Below, piece by piece: positions 1 to 8,218 of a stretch of DNA of 64,000 nucleotides. The stretch's first letter is position 1; every line of letters starts with the position of its first letter. The notes under the pieces are model-generated. The model had not been told where the DNA came from and did no database searches. It worked only from the letters and a program-made list of their open reading frames with translations. Location of the stretch: assembly GCF_014635725.1 (NCBI RefSeq), contig NZ_BMDJ01000007.1, forward strand, positions 124,001 through 188,000. Direction: 5' to 3'. A program made the translations under genes and the position numbers. The stretch is from Pedobacter mendelii (GTDB lineage: Bacteria; Bacteroidota; Bacteroidia; Sphingobacteriales; Sphingobacteriaceae).

Positions 1-197
1 ATAATCAATTTAAAATGACCAGTTTTCAACTTCGATTGTGGCGAGAATTGGCAACTATTTTTATGATAGCAATTGTCTTTATCGTAATTTTAAAAAATTC
101 ATTAAATTGGATTTACGGTTTACTTGGGATAATGGGCGTTGCATTGGCGATTATGATTGCAGTTAAGTTGTATAAGAATTATCGGTTGAAGAAATAG
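1..197 (+). CDS. C-terminal part of an integral membrane protein (CopD-like), cut by window edge
   Basis: The reading frame is open back to the first base, so the ATG at 15 is probably internal and this is the end of a longer gene. Two hydrophobic segments are visible in the last 60 residues (about 13-27 and 31-52), followed by a basic tail (KLYKNYRLKK). The arrangement (LRLWRELAT, a helix, a short loop with NW.YGLLG, a second helix) recalls the C-terminus of CopD-family membrane proteins of Bacteroidetes, but that is memory of the family, not a search result. It could also be a free-standing two-helix protein starting at 15. Confidence 0.5.
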   Translation, partial: NQFKMTSFQLRLWRELATIFMIAIVFIVILKNSLNWIYGLLGIMGVALAIMIAVKLYKNYRLKK

Positions 198-300
198 GCG
201 AGAAGAGTAAAGCAGAAAGACCAAAGCAAAAAAGACACAGGCATTCTTTGTTTTCCTTGCGTAAACTTCTATTTAGTTCTTAATACTTGATAGTCGTTAC

Positions 301-334
301 TTTATACTTTACGAAAAAACTATCCTAAATTTGC
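301..334 (+). promoter_or_regulatory. Bacteroidetes-type promoter upstream of the 352 gene
   Basis: TAAATTTG at 326-333 followed by C fits the -7 consensus TAnnTTTG. TTTA at 301-304 lies 21 bases upstream in the -33 position. The ATG at 352 follows after about 18 bases. Confidence 0.5.
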
Positions 335-351
335 AGCATAAAACCAAGCTC

Positions 352-1506
352 ATGTTAAAAATAACAGGTCTGAAAAAAACCTTACTCTTTATAACTTTTC
401 TTTTTACTTCATATTTTGCCTCAGCACAGTTTAATCAGTCGGCTTTTGAGAATAGAATTCGTCCGGATAGTAGCTTAACCAACGAGGTTCATTTTAATTT
501 TTACAACTTCAATTACGTTCGGAATTACGAGTACACCAACGATTTTCACGACGGTTATACTTTGTATGGAACGCAACTGCAACCGCAAATTGTGTATTAT
601 GCACACCCAAATTTGGCCATAACCGCCGGTGCTTTTATTCGCAAGGATTTTGGTAGAAATGGAATCACCGATGCAAAACCTTTGTTCAGTTTAAAATATC
701 ATAAGCGCAATTTAACTTTGATTTTCGGAAGTTTAGAAGGCGGCATTCAGCATAAATATATCGAGCCACTTTACGATTTTGAAAGAACGATAACTACACC
801 AATTGAATATGGAACACAGCTACTGGTAGAGCGCAAAAAATTCAATCTAGATGCCTGGATTGCCTGGCAGAAAATGATTTACACAGGCGAAGCTGCCAAA
901 GAAGAAATCATAGGAGGTTTATCTACAGAAAGTACAATAGCCGAAAATAATGGCTGGAAGTTTAGTTTTCCTGCACAGTTTTTGGCTTTCCATCAAGGCG
1001 GCCAAATTGATGTGTTAAAGGAAATTCCAATTAGTACCGTTTTTAACGGGGCTGCGGGATTGAAATTACACAAAGCTATTAACACCAACATCAAACAGGT
1101 TTATACAGACAATTATATCGCGGTTTATAAGGATTTTTCGCCCGATAAAAGAAGAGCTTATCAAGGTGGTTTTGGTATGTGGTTAAACGCCGGCGTAGAA
1201 AGTAAATGGGGTAGTTTGGTGGCTTCTTATTGGAAAGGAAATAACTTCATTTCTATTAAAGGAATGCCTCTATATGAATCGGTTTCGAGTAATTTATATA
1301 CCAATGGCTTAAAACAGAGTGGCAGAAACATTGTTTCGTTACGGTACGCTTATCAAAAAGAACTGATTCCACATTTATATCTTGATGTTCGTTTCGAACC
1401 ACATATCGATTTAGATAATATGGATAAGCAACTTCAGTTTAACCATTCGTTTTTCTTGACTTACAAACAAGATTTTAAGTTGTTTAAGGTTAAGAGGAAA
1501 GATTAA
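352..1506 (+). CDS. Putative outer membrane / secreted protein of unknown function
   Basis: The protein has a clear signal peptide (KKTLLFITFLFTSYFASAQ, cleavage after about residue 26) and then roughly 360 residues rich in aromatic residues and alternating polar/hydrophobic stretches, as expected for an outer membrane beta-barrel of Bacteroidetes. I chose ATG 352 over the upstream TTG at 331, because the TTG lies inside the -7 promoter box and ATG 352 places the basic residues directly before the signal core. No catalytic motif is recognised. It stands alone, with the IS1182 element directly downstream; its stop is 12 bases from the left IS end, so the native terminator may have been separated from the gene. 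Confidence 0.75.
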   Translation: MLKITGLKKTLLFITFLFTSYFASAQFNQSAFENRIRPDSSLTNEVHFNFYNFNYVRNYEYTNDFHDGYTLYGTQLQPQIVYYAHPNLAITAGAFIRKDFGRNGITDAKPLFSLKYHKRNLTLIFGSLEGGIQHKYIEPLYDFERTITTPIEYGTQLLVERKKFNLDAWIAWQKMIYTGEAAKEEIIGGLSTESTIAENNGWKFSFPAQFLAFHQGGQIDVLKEIPISTVFNGAAGLKLHKAINTNIKQVYTDNYIAVYKDFSPDKRRAYQGGFGMWLNAGVESKWGSLVASYWKGNNFISIKGMPLYESVSSNLYTNGLKQSGRNIVSLRYAYQKELIPHLYLDVRFEPHIDLDNMDKQLQFNHSFFLTYKQDFKLFKVKRKD

Positions 1507-1517
1507 AATTTCCGTCA

Positions 1518-3120
1518 GCTAGAGTGAGTGTTGCACAACTAGGACTGGTAGCCCAAAGTTAAAATTAAATGGCATCTATTAGGATCATGATGAAATTGGG
1601 TTACAGCTGGATTTATTTGTCGAGAAATCATCAGAGAGATCTTTTTGTGGACTTTATTGCCTGTATAAGCCACAATTTTAACCATTCTTTGCAAACCCTC
1701 ATCCAATTTTGTTTTACACTTTAATAGTTTTTTAAGGTTGTACGCTGCAGCAGCCATTGTCAAGCATTTATTTGCCTGACTTATGCCCCTTGAACTCACT
1801 TTTTTTATCCCCAGATAGTTGACCAGCGTTCCGATTACCGGTTCTACCGTACTTTGCCTTTTTTTCATCATGCGGGCTGCTTTTTTGGTTTGCATCCTTA
1901 AATGCATTTGATCATAATAGGGTTTATCTTTTGTGGATTTAACTACCATATACTTTCTGTTACCAATGCAGGTATCTTTAAAAGGGCAGTCCATACAATT
2001 CTTTCGGGCAATCATGTATCGCTTATCATTTTCGCTGAATCCTTTAAAAGTTAAGGATTTTCCATTTCTACATTCATAATAATCCCCTTGCGGATGGTAG
2101 GTAAAACCTTTCTTCTCATAGATGAACCTACCAGTATTGGGAATGTAACCCGTAAGATCCATTGCAGAAAGAGCTTTTAGGGAATTGCCACTGCTATAAT
2201 TCGTATCTGCTATTATTTCCTCCAGGACCAGATTATTTTCTCTTAAAGTATCGGCCACACGAACCAGAATTGCAGGTAGGCATTGGCTATCGCGTTTATC
2301 TGCATGGAAGACTTGTACATGAGTAATGACATGAGAGGCTGTATCCACACTAACTTGTCCGAGATAGTTCAGATTAGATACCTTTCCTGGTTTTATTGAT
2401 AAGCGAGAATCCGGGTCTACAGGGCTATACTGGGTATTATTGGTAAACTTTGAGCCCTTTGAAAGCATGGCGCCCTGTTTTTCGTCTGAATCTATTTTAG
2501 CCGCTGTAAGCTCCTCATTGGAGGCTAACTCCTGATTGTAAATAGAAAGGTCATCCAGGATTTCTTTCTCCAGCATACGCTCAATAGAGGCATTGGCTTT
2601 AATAAATACGCTATCTACAGCCTGCCGTTTACCTGAAACCATTCCTTTCTGGATACATTGTTTGAGTATATTTTTAAAAAGCTCGGTAAACACTTCTTCG
2701 CCATATAGCTGTCTGGTTCTACTTAGAGTGCTGTGCCATGGGAGCTCTTCATCTAGATCATATCCAATAAAATATCGAATATCCAGCCTTAAACGCAAGG
2801 CATTGATGATACGACGATCACTAACAAGGTTTTCAAGATAGCCTGCCAACATTAATTTCATAAATACCACAGGATCGATACTCTTCTGCCCCTCAGGTCC
2901 ATAATAACTGGCTGTAGATTTATAAAGGAAATTAAAATCAATAAGTTCGTTTAAACGTCGGTAAATGTTGTCCGCAGGAATATGTTCCGACAACTGAAAA
3001 GTGAGAAATAATTTCTCCTGATAGATCTTCTTGCCTTGCATGATAACAATTTAATAAAAAACAAGATTAGTAGTCGAAAAGATTTTCAACAGATGTGAGT
3101 TGTGCAACACTCACTTTAGC
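1518..3120. mobile_element. Complete IS1182-family insertion sequence
   Basis: Inverted repeats of 23 bp bound the element: 1518-1540 (GCTAGAGTGAGTG...) and 3098-3120, the reverse complement with a single mismatch. The only gene is the minus-strand transposase, whose stop codon lies inside the left repeat. No clear target-site duplication can be read outside the ends, so the outermost bases are approximate. Length about 1.6 kb suits the family. Confidence 0.85.
1539..3041 (-). CDS. IS1182-family DDE transposase
   Basis: The 500-residue protein has the family layout: an N-terminal DUF772-type domain (IDPVVFMKLMLAGYLENL, around residues 55-72), then a DDE nuclease domain. Likely catalytic acidic residues are the Asp in AVDSVFIKANAS (about residue 142), the Asp in ADTNYSSG (about 275) and the Glu in STVEPVIG (about 397). 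A Cys-rich segment (CMDCPFKDTC) lies between the second and third, as in many IS1182 members. The C-terminus has AAAAYNLKKLL. It is full length with no frameshift, so the element may still be active. Confidence 0.92.
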   Translation of the reverse strand: MQGKKIYQEKLFLTFQLSEHIPADNIYRRLNELIDFNFLYKSTASYYGPEGQKSIDPVVFMKLMLAGYLENLVSDRRIINALRLRLDIRYFIGYDLDEELPWHSTLSRTRQLYGEEVFTELFKNILKQCIQKGMVSGKRQAVDSVFIKANASIERMLEKEILDDLSIYNQELASNEELTAAKIDSDEKQGAMLSKGSKFTNNTQYSPVDPDSRLSIKPGKVSNLNYLGQVSVDTASHVITHVQVFHADKRDSQCLPAILVRVADTLRENNLVLEEIIADTNYSSGNSLKALSAMDLTGYIPNTGRFIYEKKGFTYHPQGDYYECRNGKSLTFKGFSENDKRYMIARKNCMDCPFKDTCIGNRKYMVVKSTKDKPYYDQMHLRMQTKKAARMMKKRQSTVEPVIGTLVNYLGIKKVSSRGISQANKCLTMAAAAYNLKKLLKCKTKLDEGLQRMVKIVAYTGNKVHKKISLMISRQINPAVTQFHHDPNRCHLILTLGYQS

Positions 3121-3184
3121 CAACGGCAATAAAATGGAAATTGAATTAGTATAGAAGTCTGTTTTCTAACCAACTGCTTTGATT

Positions 3185-3217
3185 AAACCTATAAGGTTTT
3201 AAAAACCTTATAGGTTT
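3185..3217. repeat. REP-like palindrome upstream of the RAYT gene
   Basis: Perfect inverted repeat: arm AAACCTATAAGG, 9-base centre, arm CCTTATAGGTTT. Related palindromes lie at 3844-3868 and 18614-18646. Confidence 0.8.
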
Positions 3218-3243
3218 ACCCTATATTTAGGAAAAAAATTGCC

Positions 3244-3849
3244 ATGAAATATGTAGATAAATTTCATCCCGACAATTTTTACCACATTTTTAATCATGCA
3301 GTTGGAAACGAAAACCTTTTCAATAGTCATGAAAATTATATCTTTTTTCTTTCCAGATTTGAGCATTATATTTATCCAATTGCAAAAACGTTCAGTTATT
3401 GCTTAATGCGAAATCATTTTCATTTTTTAATTCAAGTTAGAGATGAAAATATTATTAGGGAATTAGCAAACAATAATGATGAGGATTTCGACTTCCACAA
3501 ATTTATTATGCAAAGGCTAAGCAATTTTCTTAATAGCTATGCTAAAGCATTTAATAAGCAAAATAACAGAAAGAGTGCACTTTTTTTAGATTTTACAAAA
3601 AGAGCTCAGATACAGGATGAAACATATTTTTTAAGATTAATTAATTACATTCATCAAAACCCAGTACACCATCAATTTTGTAAAACAGCCGCAGAGTGGT
3701 ATTATTCATCGTATAACTCAATTATTTCTTTAAATAAATTTTCTAAACTAGAAAGGGATGCTGTTTTTGATTGGTTTGGCGGTATTGAAGAATTTGTAAA
3801 TTTTCACCAAAAGGAAAAGTTTTCGAATTTTGATTTTTTAGATCTATAA
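3244..3849 (+). CDS. REP-associated tyrosine transposase (TnpA-REP / RAYT, Y1 HUH family)
   Basis: The 201-residue protein has the Y1-transposase pattern: N-terminal FYHIFNHAVGNENLF, the HUH histidine motif in MRNHFHFLIQV (about residues 56-66), and a downstream helix with the candidate tyrosine nucleophile in FLNSYAKAFNKQN (about 97-109). Family members are domesticated single-strand transposases that recognise REP hairpins. Matching palindromes occur just upstream (3185-3217) and across its stop codon (3844-3868), which supports the assignment. It lies beside the IS1182 element but is not part of it. ATG 3244 is the obvious start. Confidence 0.88.
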   Translation: MKYVDKFHPDNFYHIFNHAVGNENLFNSHENYIFFLSRFEHYIYPIAKTFSYCLMRNHFHFLIQVRDENIIRELANNNDEDFDFHKFIMQRLSNFLNSYAKAFNKQNNRKSALFLDFTKRAQIQDETYFLRLINYIHQNPVHHQFCKTAAEWYYSSYNSIISLNKFSKLERDAVFDWFGGIEEFVNFHQKEKFSNFDFLDL

Positions 3850-3868
3850 GGTTTTTAAAACCTTATAG
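3844..3868. repeat. REP-like palindrome overlapping the RAYT stop codon
   Basis: CTATAAGG, a 9-base centre and CCTTATAG form an inverted repeat. The gene's TAA (3847-3849) is inside the left arm. The sequence continues GTTT as in the upstream copy. Confidence 0.8.
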
Positions 3869-4048
3869 GTTTCAATTCATTTATCATTTCAAAGCAGCTA
3901 ATATTACTTTCCAAATAAAATATATATCTTTCTGAAAGTATATTTACGATTTATCTTATTGATAATCAACCTATCAAAACCAATTTTAACTTTTATTTAA
4001 CTTTTTTATATCTTCCATGCAACCAATGTTTGTAATCCAACATCTTCT

Positions 4049-4633
4049 ATGTACAAACACACAATGAAATTGACGCGAAGTTATACGATAAACGATTTGA
4101 TGGAGGGCTGCAAAGCTGGCGACCGGAAGATGCAGGAGCTGCTTTACAAGCAAACGGCATCAAAGATGTTAGCTGTTTGTATGCGGTACGCAAAAGACAG
4201 GATGGAGGCAGAAGATGTACTGCAAATGGGTTATATCAAAATTTTCCAAAAGATTAAGGAATACCGGGGTGATGGTTCTTTTGAGGGCTGGATTAGAAGA
4301 GTGATGGTAAACACTGCAATTGAAAGCTACCGCAAAAATTTACGCAGCTTAAATGTGGTTGAGATAGACGAAGCTTACGAACAACCATCAACAGGTTTTG
4401 ATTTCGGTACTTTAGGTATGCAGGATTTGATGAAAGTGATACAAAAATTGGCAGATGGTTATCGAATGGTTTTCAACATGTACGTAATAGAAGGTTACTC
4501 GCATAAAGAAATAGGCGAAACGCTTGGCATATCAGAAGGAGCAAGTAAATCTCAGTTATCGAGAGCAAGAGCAATTTTAAAAGAAGAAATTATAAAAATG
4601 GAGGGATTTGGTTATGCAACCTATACAGGATAA
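4049..4633 (+). CDS. RNA polymerase ECF sigma factor (sigma-70 family)
   Basis: The 194-residue protein has sigma region 2 (about residues 25-95, with AEDVLQMGYIKIFQKI and FEGWIRRVMVNTAI) and region 4 (about 130-185, with YSHKEIGETLGISEGASKSQLSRAR, a helix-turn-helix). It would direct RNA polymerase to a small regulon, probably for an envelope stress. ATG 4049 and an in-frame ATG at 4064 are both possible starts. The next gene begins inside its last codons and probably encodes the regulator partner; a beta-barrel protein follows. The three look like one signalling unit. Confidence 0.9.
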   Translation: MYKHTMKLTRSYTINDLMEGCKAGDRKMQELLYKQTASKMLAVCMRYAKDRMEAEDVLQMGYIKIFQKIKEYRGDGSFEGWIRRVMVNTAIESYRKNLRSLNVVEIDEAYEQPSTGFDFGTLGMQDLMKVIQKLADGYRMVFNMYVIEGYSHKEIGETLGISEGASKSQLSRARAILKEEIIKMEGFGYATYTG

Positions 4634-5354
4634 GGATTTTGATAAGCTATTTAAAAATGCTTTCGAAGATGCAGAAATTACACCATCGAGAGATTTATGG
4701 AGCAGCATTGAAGGTGAAATTGAACCAAAGAAAAAAAGGATTATTCCTGTTTACTGGTTATCTGCAGCAGCAGTTTTATTAATCGCAACAGTTGGGGTTT
4801 TGGTTTATCAACAGCAAGAAGTTAAACCAAAGCAATTCGCAAATGTTGAACCTAAGGTTAAGCCAGTAGTAGAAACTCAAATGGTTAAAGATTCTGCAGA
4901 AAAACAAAGCTCACCGGAAGAAAAATTGGTTTTACCTGTTGCGTTAAAGGTTGAGGCTGTAGCGAAAACTAAGGTTTTAGAAAGTAATAAACCTGTAGGA
5001 AAACCAAAAATAGTTACCGCCCCGGAAATGCAAAAACAAGAAACTGTGATTGCACAAGTAATACCGACTCAAGAAATTATCAAAAAGAAAATTGATGAGG
5101 CCATTTTACAAACGAATAAGGAAACTGTAATCGCATCAACAGCTACAAATGTTAAACCTGATGATATAATCGATTATGAAAACCAAGCTGAAAGTAAAGG
5201 CATCCGTAATGTAGGCGACGTTGTTAACTTAATCGTGAATAAGGTGGATAAAAGGAAAGATAAGTTTATCCAGTTTCGTACCGATGATGATGACTCTTCA
5301 CTTTCATCGATAAATATTGGTCCGTTTAAAATAGGGAAGAAAAATAAGAAATAG
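4614..5354 (+). CDS. Probable anti-sigma-like single-pass membrane protein
   Basis: ATG 4614 is preceded by GGAGGG at 4600-4605, a good ribosome binding site, and lies 20 bases inside the sigma gene, so the two are translationally coupled. The N-terminal 45 residues are cytoplasmic, one membrane helix follows (VYWLSAAAVLLIATVGVLVY, about 44-63), then a long Lys/Val/Glu/Pro-rich periplasmic region ending FKIGKKNKK. This topology and position suit an anti-sigma factor, although I do not see the zinc-binding ZAS motif. It might instead be an unrelated membrane protein of the same operon. Confidence 0.65.
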   Translation: MQPIQDKDFDKLFKNAFEDAEITPSRDLWSSIEGEIEPKKKRIIPVYWLSAAAVLLIATVGVLVYQQQEVKPKQFANVEPKVKPVVETQMVKDSAEKQSSPEEKLVLPVALKVEAVAKTKVLESNKPVGKPKIVTAPEMQKQETVIAQVIPTQEIIKKKIDEAILQTNKETVIASTATNVKPDDIIDYENQAESKGIRNVGDVVNLIVNKVDKRKDKFIQFRTDDDDSSLSSINIGPFKIGKKNKK

Positions 5355-5398
5355 ACCAAGGTTTTTAAGATTATAGGATTTTAAGATTAAAGCGTTTA

Positions 5399-5461
5399 TT
5401 CATTCAATAATTCTTTTATTTAGCGATTCAGTCATTCTCTCATTCAATAATTCACTCATTC
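5399..5461. repeat. Short degenerate tandem repeat (attcattcaataattc)
   Basis: Several imperfect copies of an ATTCAWTCAATAATTC-type unit fill the gap between the anti-sigma-like gene and the barrel gene. Confidence 0.5.
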
Positions 5462-5480
5462 AAAAAAAAACACACAAAAT

Positions 5481-6293
5481 ATGAAACATCTAATTTTTAC
5501 AACACTTTTGGTAAGCGGGCTTGCCGGTGTTATGGCTCCAAGGGCATTTGCGCAACAAGATACTGTTGCAATGGATACCGTAGTTAAGAAGAAAAAAGCA
5601 AAATACACCTTAAATATTGGCGGTGGAAATATAATTACCAAAACAGATTCTACTGAGGATGTTAAAAAAGGCCGTTTTGTTGGAGGGATTACGTTTACCA
5701 GAGTAGATTTAGGTTTCTCCAGATTAATTGATAATGGTGACTTCAATTTATCGCCAAACAATGAATTTTTAGATTATAAGGGCGGTAAAACCAGCACATT
5801 TTCTTTTGATGTTTTGCAATTTGGTTACCGCTTTAACTCCAATTTTAAGGTTTATGTTGCAGGCGGTTTCGATTGGACATTAATTCGTTTGAGAGATAAT
5901 ATTACCATTCAGAAAAACCAACCGACTTTAACTTATATAAACGAACCGATTGACTTTTCTAAAAATCGTTTCTCAAGCAGCTATGTGCATATTCCTTTAA
6001 ACTTTGAGTTTCGCACCAAAGAGAACAATAAAGGCAAAAGATTCTACTTTGTTGTTGGTCCCGAAGTTAGTTTCTTGCTAAACGGAAAGGTTAAACAGAT
6101 TAGCGAAGAACGCGGAAAAGAGAAACAGTATGATAGCTATCACTTTCAATCTGTTCGTTACGGTGGTACAGTTAGATTTGGATACGGTGGTTTAGGATTA
6201 TTTACCAAATATTATTTCAATGATATGTTTACCACACCTGCACAAGCTGGCTTAAGAAACATGAGTTTTGGTGTCTCTTTTGGATTAAATTAG
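5481..6293 (+). CDS. Outer membrane beta-barrel protein
   Basis: The signal peptide ends AFAQQ (about residue 25). The remaining 245 residues have alternating hydrophobic/polar strands, many aromatic residues and a terminal strand GVSFGLN, typical of PorT/OMP_b-brl-type barrels of Bacteroidetes (about 8 strands). It follows the sigma/anti-sigma pair by 126 bases and may be part of, or a target of, that system. An intrinsic terminator follows at 6361-6398. Substrate unknown. Confidence 0.75.
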   Translation: MKHLIFTTLLVSGLAGVMAPRAFAQQDTVAMDTVVKKKKAKYTLNIGGGNIITKTDSTEDVKKGRFVGGITFTRVDLGFSRLIDNGDFNLSPNNEFLDYKGGKTSTFSFDVLQFGYRFNSNFKVYVAGGFDWTLIRLRDNITIQKNQPTLTYINEPIDFSKNRFSSSYVHIPLNFEFRTKENNKGKRFYFVVGPEVSFLLNGKVKQISEERGKEKQYDSYHFQSVRYGGTVRFGYGGLGLFTKYYFNDMFTTPAQAGLRNMSFGVSFGLN

Positions 6294-6360
6294 TTGTAGA
6301 ATATATACGTCGGCAGTCAGAAGTCTGATGACAAATAAACGATTAAACAAATGAACCAAT

Positions 6361-6398
6361 AAAATCCTGTTTCGGTTAGGCGGAACAGGATTTTTTTT
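6361..6398 (+). terminator. Intrinsic terminator after the beta-barrel gene
   Basis: Arms AAAATCCTGTT (6361-6371) and AACAGGATTTT (6384-6394) are followed by a run of T. Confidence 0.85.
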
Positions 6399-6456
6399 GC
6401 GAAAATCATTTCGATTTAAGCTTTAGTCTTTCCGCTTTAAGCTTTACCTTTACTTT

Positions 6457-7449
6457 GTGAGCGATACCATAATCAGCGTAAAAAATTTAACGAAACAATA
6501 CCAGACTGAGCAAGCTGGTGGAATTAAAAACATCACTTTTGATATTAATAGGGGCGATGTAGTAGCTATCATCGGCGAAAGCGGAAGTGGAAAATCAACT
6601 TTGCTGAAATCCATTTATGGCTTATTAAAAACCGATAAGGGAGAAATTTTTTTCGAAGAGGAAAAAGTTAAAGGGCCTGATGAACAATTGATTCCTGGGC
6701 ATAAGCAAATGAAAATGGTTACTCAGGATTTTTCATTAAACATTTATGCCAAGGTTTACGATAATATTGCCTCACAATTATCAAACACGGATTTAAAAAC
6801 CAAAGCTGAAAAGACTTTAGCCATAATGGAGCATTTGCGGATCCTTCCATTACAAAATAAAAAGATTATTGAATTAAGTGGCGGTGAGCAACAACGCGTG
6901 GCGATTGCTAAGGCAATGGTTACAGATACAAAGGTTTTACTCTTAGATGAACCTTTTAGTCAGGTTGATGCATTATTAAAAAACCAGTTGCGAGCCGACA
7001 TTAAACGCGTTGCCGCAGAAACCGGTGTAACGGTAATTTTAGTATCTCACGACCCGGCAGATGGATTATTTCTGGCCGACCAATTGTTGATTCTCAGAAA
7101 TGGAGAACTTTTGCAAACAGGCAAACCCGTAGATATTTATCAAAAGCCAAAGCACATTTACACCGCACAAATATTAGGCAATGCAGTAGTTTTATCTCGA
7201 GGCGATGCAGAAAAACTCGGACTGAAAACCTTCGCCGCATCGGTTGTGTTTTACCCGGAATGGGCAGAAATAAACAGCAATTGGAGCAGCCGAAGATTTG
7301 AAGTGAAAGATGTTTACTACAAAGGTTTTTATGATGAATTATTGCTTGAGCGAAATGGTGTTACCGTTAGAGCCTTGCAATTGAATCGGGGAGAGCATAA
7401 AAAAAACGACTACGTTCAGTTGAACATTAGTCGTTTTTTAGAGTTTTAA
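6457..7449 (+). CDS. Orphan ABC transporter ATP-binding protein
   Basis: All ATPase motifs are present: Walker A GESGSGKST, Q-loop TQDF, signature LSGGEQQRVAIAKAM, Walker B VLLLDEPFSQVD and the H-loop in VSHDP. The last 90 or so residues after the ATPase core look like a small beta-rich accessory (TOBE-like) domain, as in PotA/FbpC-type importers. The start is GTG 6457. No permease or binding protein is adjacent, so the transported substrate cannot be named. The end of the gene is unusual: the terminator hairpin lies within the last codons. Confidence 0.85.
   Translation: MSDTIISVKNLTKQYQTEQAGGIKNITFDINRGDVVAIIGESGSGKSTLLKSIYGLLKTDKGEIFFEEEKVKGPDEQLIPGHKQMKMVTQDFSLNIYAKVYDNIASQLSNTDLKTKAEKTLAIMEHLRILPLQNKKIIELSGGEQQRVAIAKAMVTDTKVLLLDEPFSQVDALLKNQLRADIKRVAAETGVTVILVSHDPADGLFLADQLLILRNGELLQTGKPVDIYQKPKHIYTAQILGNAVVLSRGDAEKLGLKTFAASVVFYPEWAEINSNWSSRRFEVKDVYYKGFYDELLLERNGVTVRALQLNRGEHKKNDYVQLNISRFLEF
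7401..7439 (+). terminator. Terminator embedded in the 3' end of the ABC ATPase gene
   Basis: Arms AAAAAACGACTA (7401-7412) and TAGTCGTTTTTT (7428-7439) form a hairpin with a T-run, all before the stop codon at 7447-7449. Confidence 0.8.
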
Positions 7450-7483
7450 GTATATTTATAATTGTGTTAATTTATAACAAAAG

Positions 7484-7501
7484 TTATAAGTATACTTATA
7501 A
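7484..7501. other. Perfect 18-bp AT palindrome
   Basis: TTATAAGTATACTTATAA reads the same on both strands. It lies in the AT-rich 260-base gap between the convergent ABC ATPase and lipoprotein genes; no function is evident. Confidence 0.5.
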
Positions 7502-7654
7502 ATTTTTAGTAATCGGAGAACTTCGCGATTGCCTTAAATAGCCAAGAATTATCCCAAATACGTAATTATCAATACCCAATTTAAGGGCAATACTTATCAA
7601 GGTATACAGCATGTATATATCCGTGATTTTTATTGTGGGATAAATGAAACGCAA

Positions 7655-7693
7655 AAAAAAACGACTAAATTCTATTGAATATTAGTCGCTTTT
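7655..7693 (-). terminator. Intrinsic terminator of the lipoprotein gene
   Basis: On the minus strand, AAAAGCGACTAAT pairs with an ATTTAGTCGTTTTT arm followed by T residues, 20 bases downstream of the stop codon at 7711. The stem core CGACTA/TAGTCG is the same as in the terminator at 7401-7439. Confidence 0.75.
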
Positions 7694-7710
7694 GTAGATT
7701 TTATATTGTT

Positions 7711-8082
7711 TTACGTCACATTTTCGGCTGAAATCAGAACAACTTTTATTCTAATTGGAGTTGTTGGTAATGTTGATCTGCTTATTGAAAGCCCCCCGAT
7801 ATGAGCTTCATAATCCATGTCACCGTAAGGTAGTTGATAATAATTGGTGTAATTTGGATTAGCCGAGTAGACCAATATTCCCTCATCATAGAAATTAATA
7901 TCGTCAATTTCTGGGATGTTTAAGTCAAGATAATATTTTCCATTTTCGAATACCCATTTATTTGGCGCTACGTCAAACACAACGGTTCTATTTTGTGATT
8001 TTTGTTGTATAATTGTGTCTTTTTTGCAAGATGCCAAACCTAGTGTGGCAATGCAAAGCATTAGGATAGTAAGTTTTTTCAT
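7711..8082 (-). CDS. Small lipoprotein of unknown function
   Basis: The 123-residue protein begins with a lipoprotein signal (MKKLTILMLCIATLGLASC, lipobox LASC with Cys19), followed by KKD. The rest is a compact, probably beta-rich domain (VVFDVAPNKWVFENGKYYLDL, then INFYDEGILVYSANPNY). I do not recognise the family. It stands alone with its own terminator and is convergent with the ABC ATPase gene. Confidence 0.75.
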   Translation of the reverse strand: MKKLTILMLCIATLGLASCKKDTIIQQKSQNRTVVFDVAPNKWVFENGKYYLDLNIPEIDDINFYDEGILVYSANPNYTNYYQLPYGDMDYEAHIGGLSISRSTLPTTPIRIKVVLISAENVT

Positions 8083-8218
8083 GTTAATTGTGTTTAATTT
8101 GTGTGTGTACCTTGCTTAATACAAAACCACTGCCAAAAAACTTCAACAAACACAATGTGGTTTAATATTTGTTTATTTGTGAACACACATAATTGAAATT
8201 TGAATTAATTTATTCACG

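Noticed and set aside
2593..2841. ORF antisense to the IS1182 transposase
   Set aside because: Shadow frame of a well-supported DDE transposase; basic Leu/Ser-rich composition typical of antisense frames.
1518..3120. Target-site duplication for the IS1182 element
   Set aside because: No convincing direct repeat outside the 23-bp ends; the GCTA/TAGC similarity is part of the inverted repeats.
5456..5761. 101-residue minus-strand ORF over the start of the barrel gene
   Set aside because: Antisense to a signal-peptide gene with clear coding sense; no independent evidence.
6440..6457. Promoter TTTACCTTTACTTTG before the ABC ATPase GTG
   Set aside because: Looks like the Bacteroidetes -7 element but spacing between TA and TTTG is wrong by one base, and the position overlaps the start codon.
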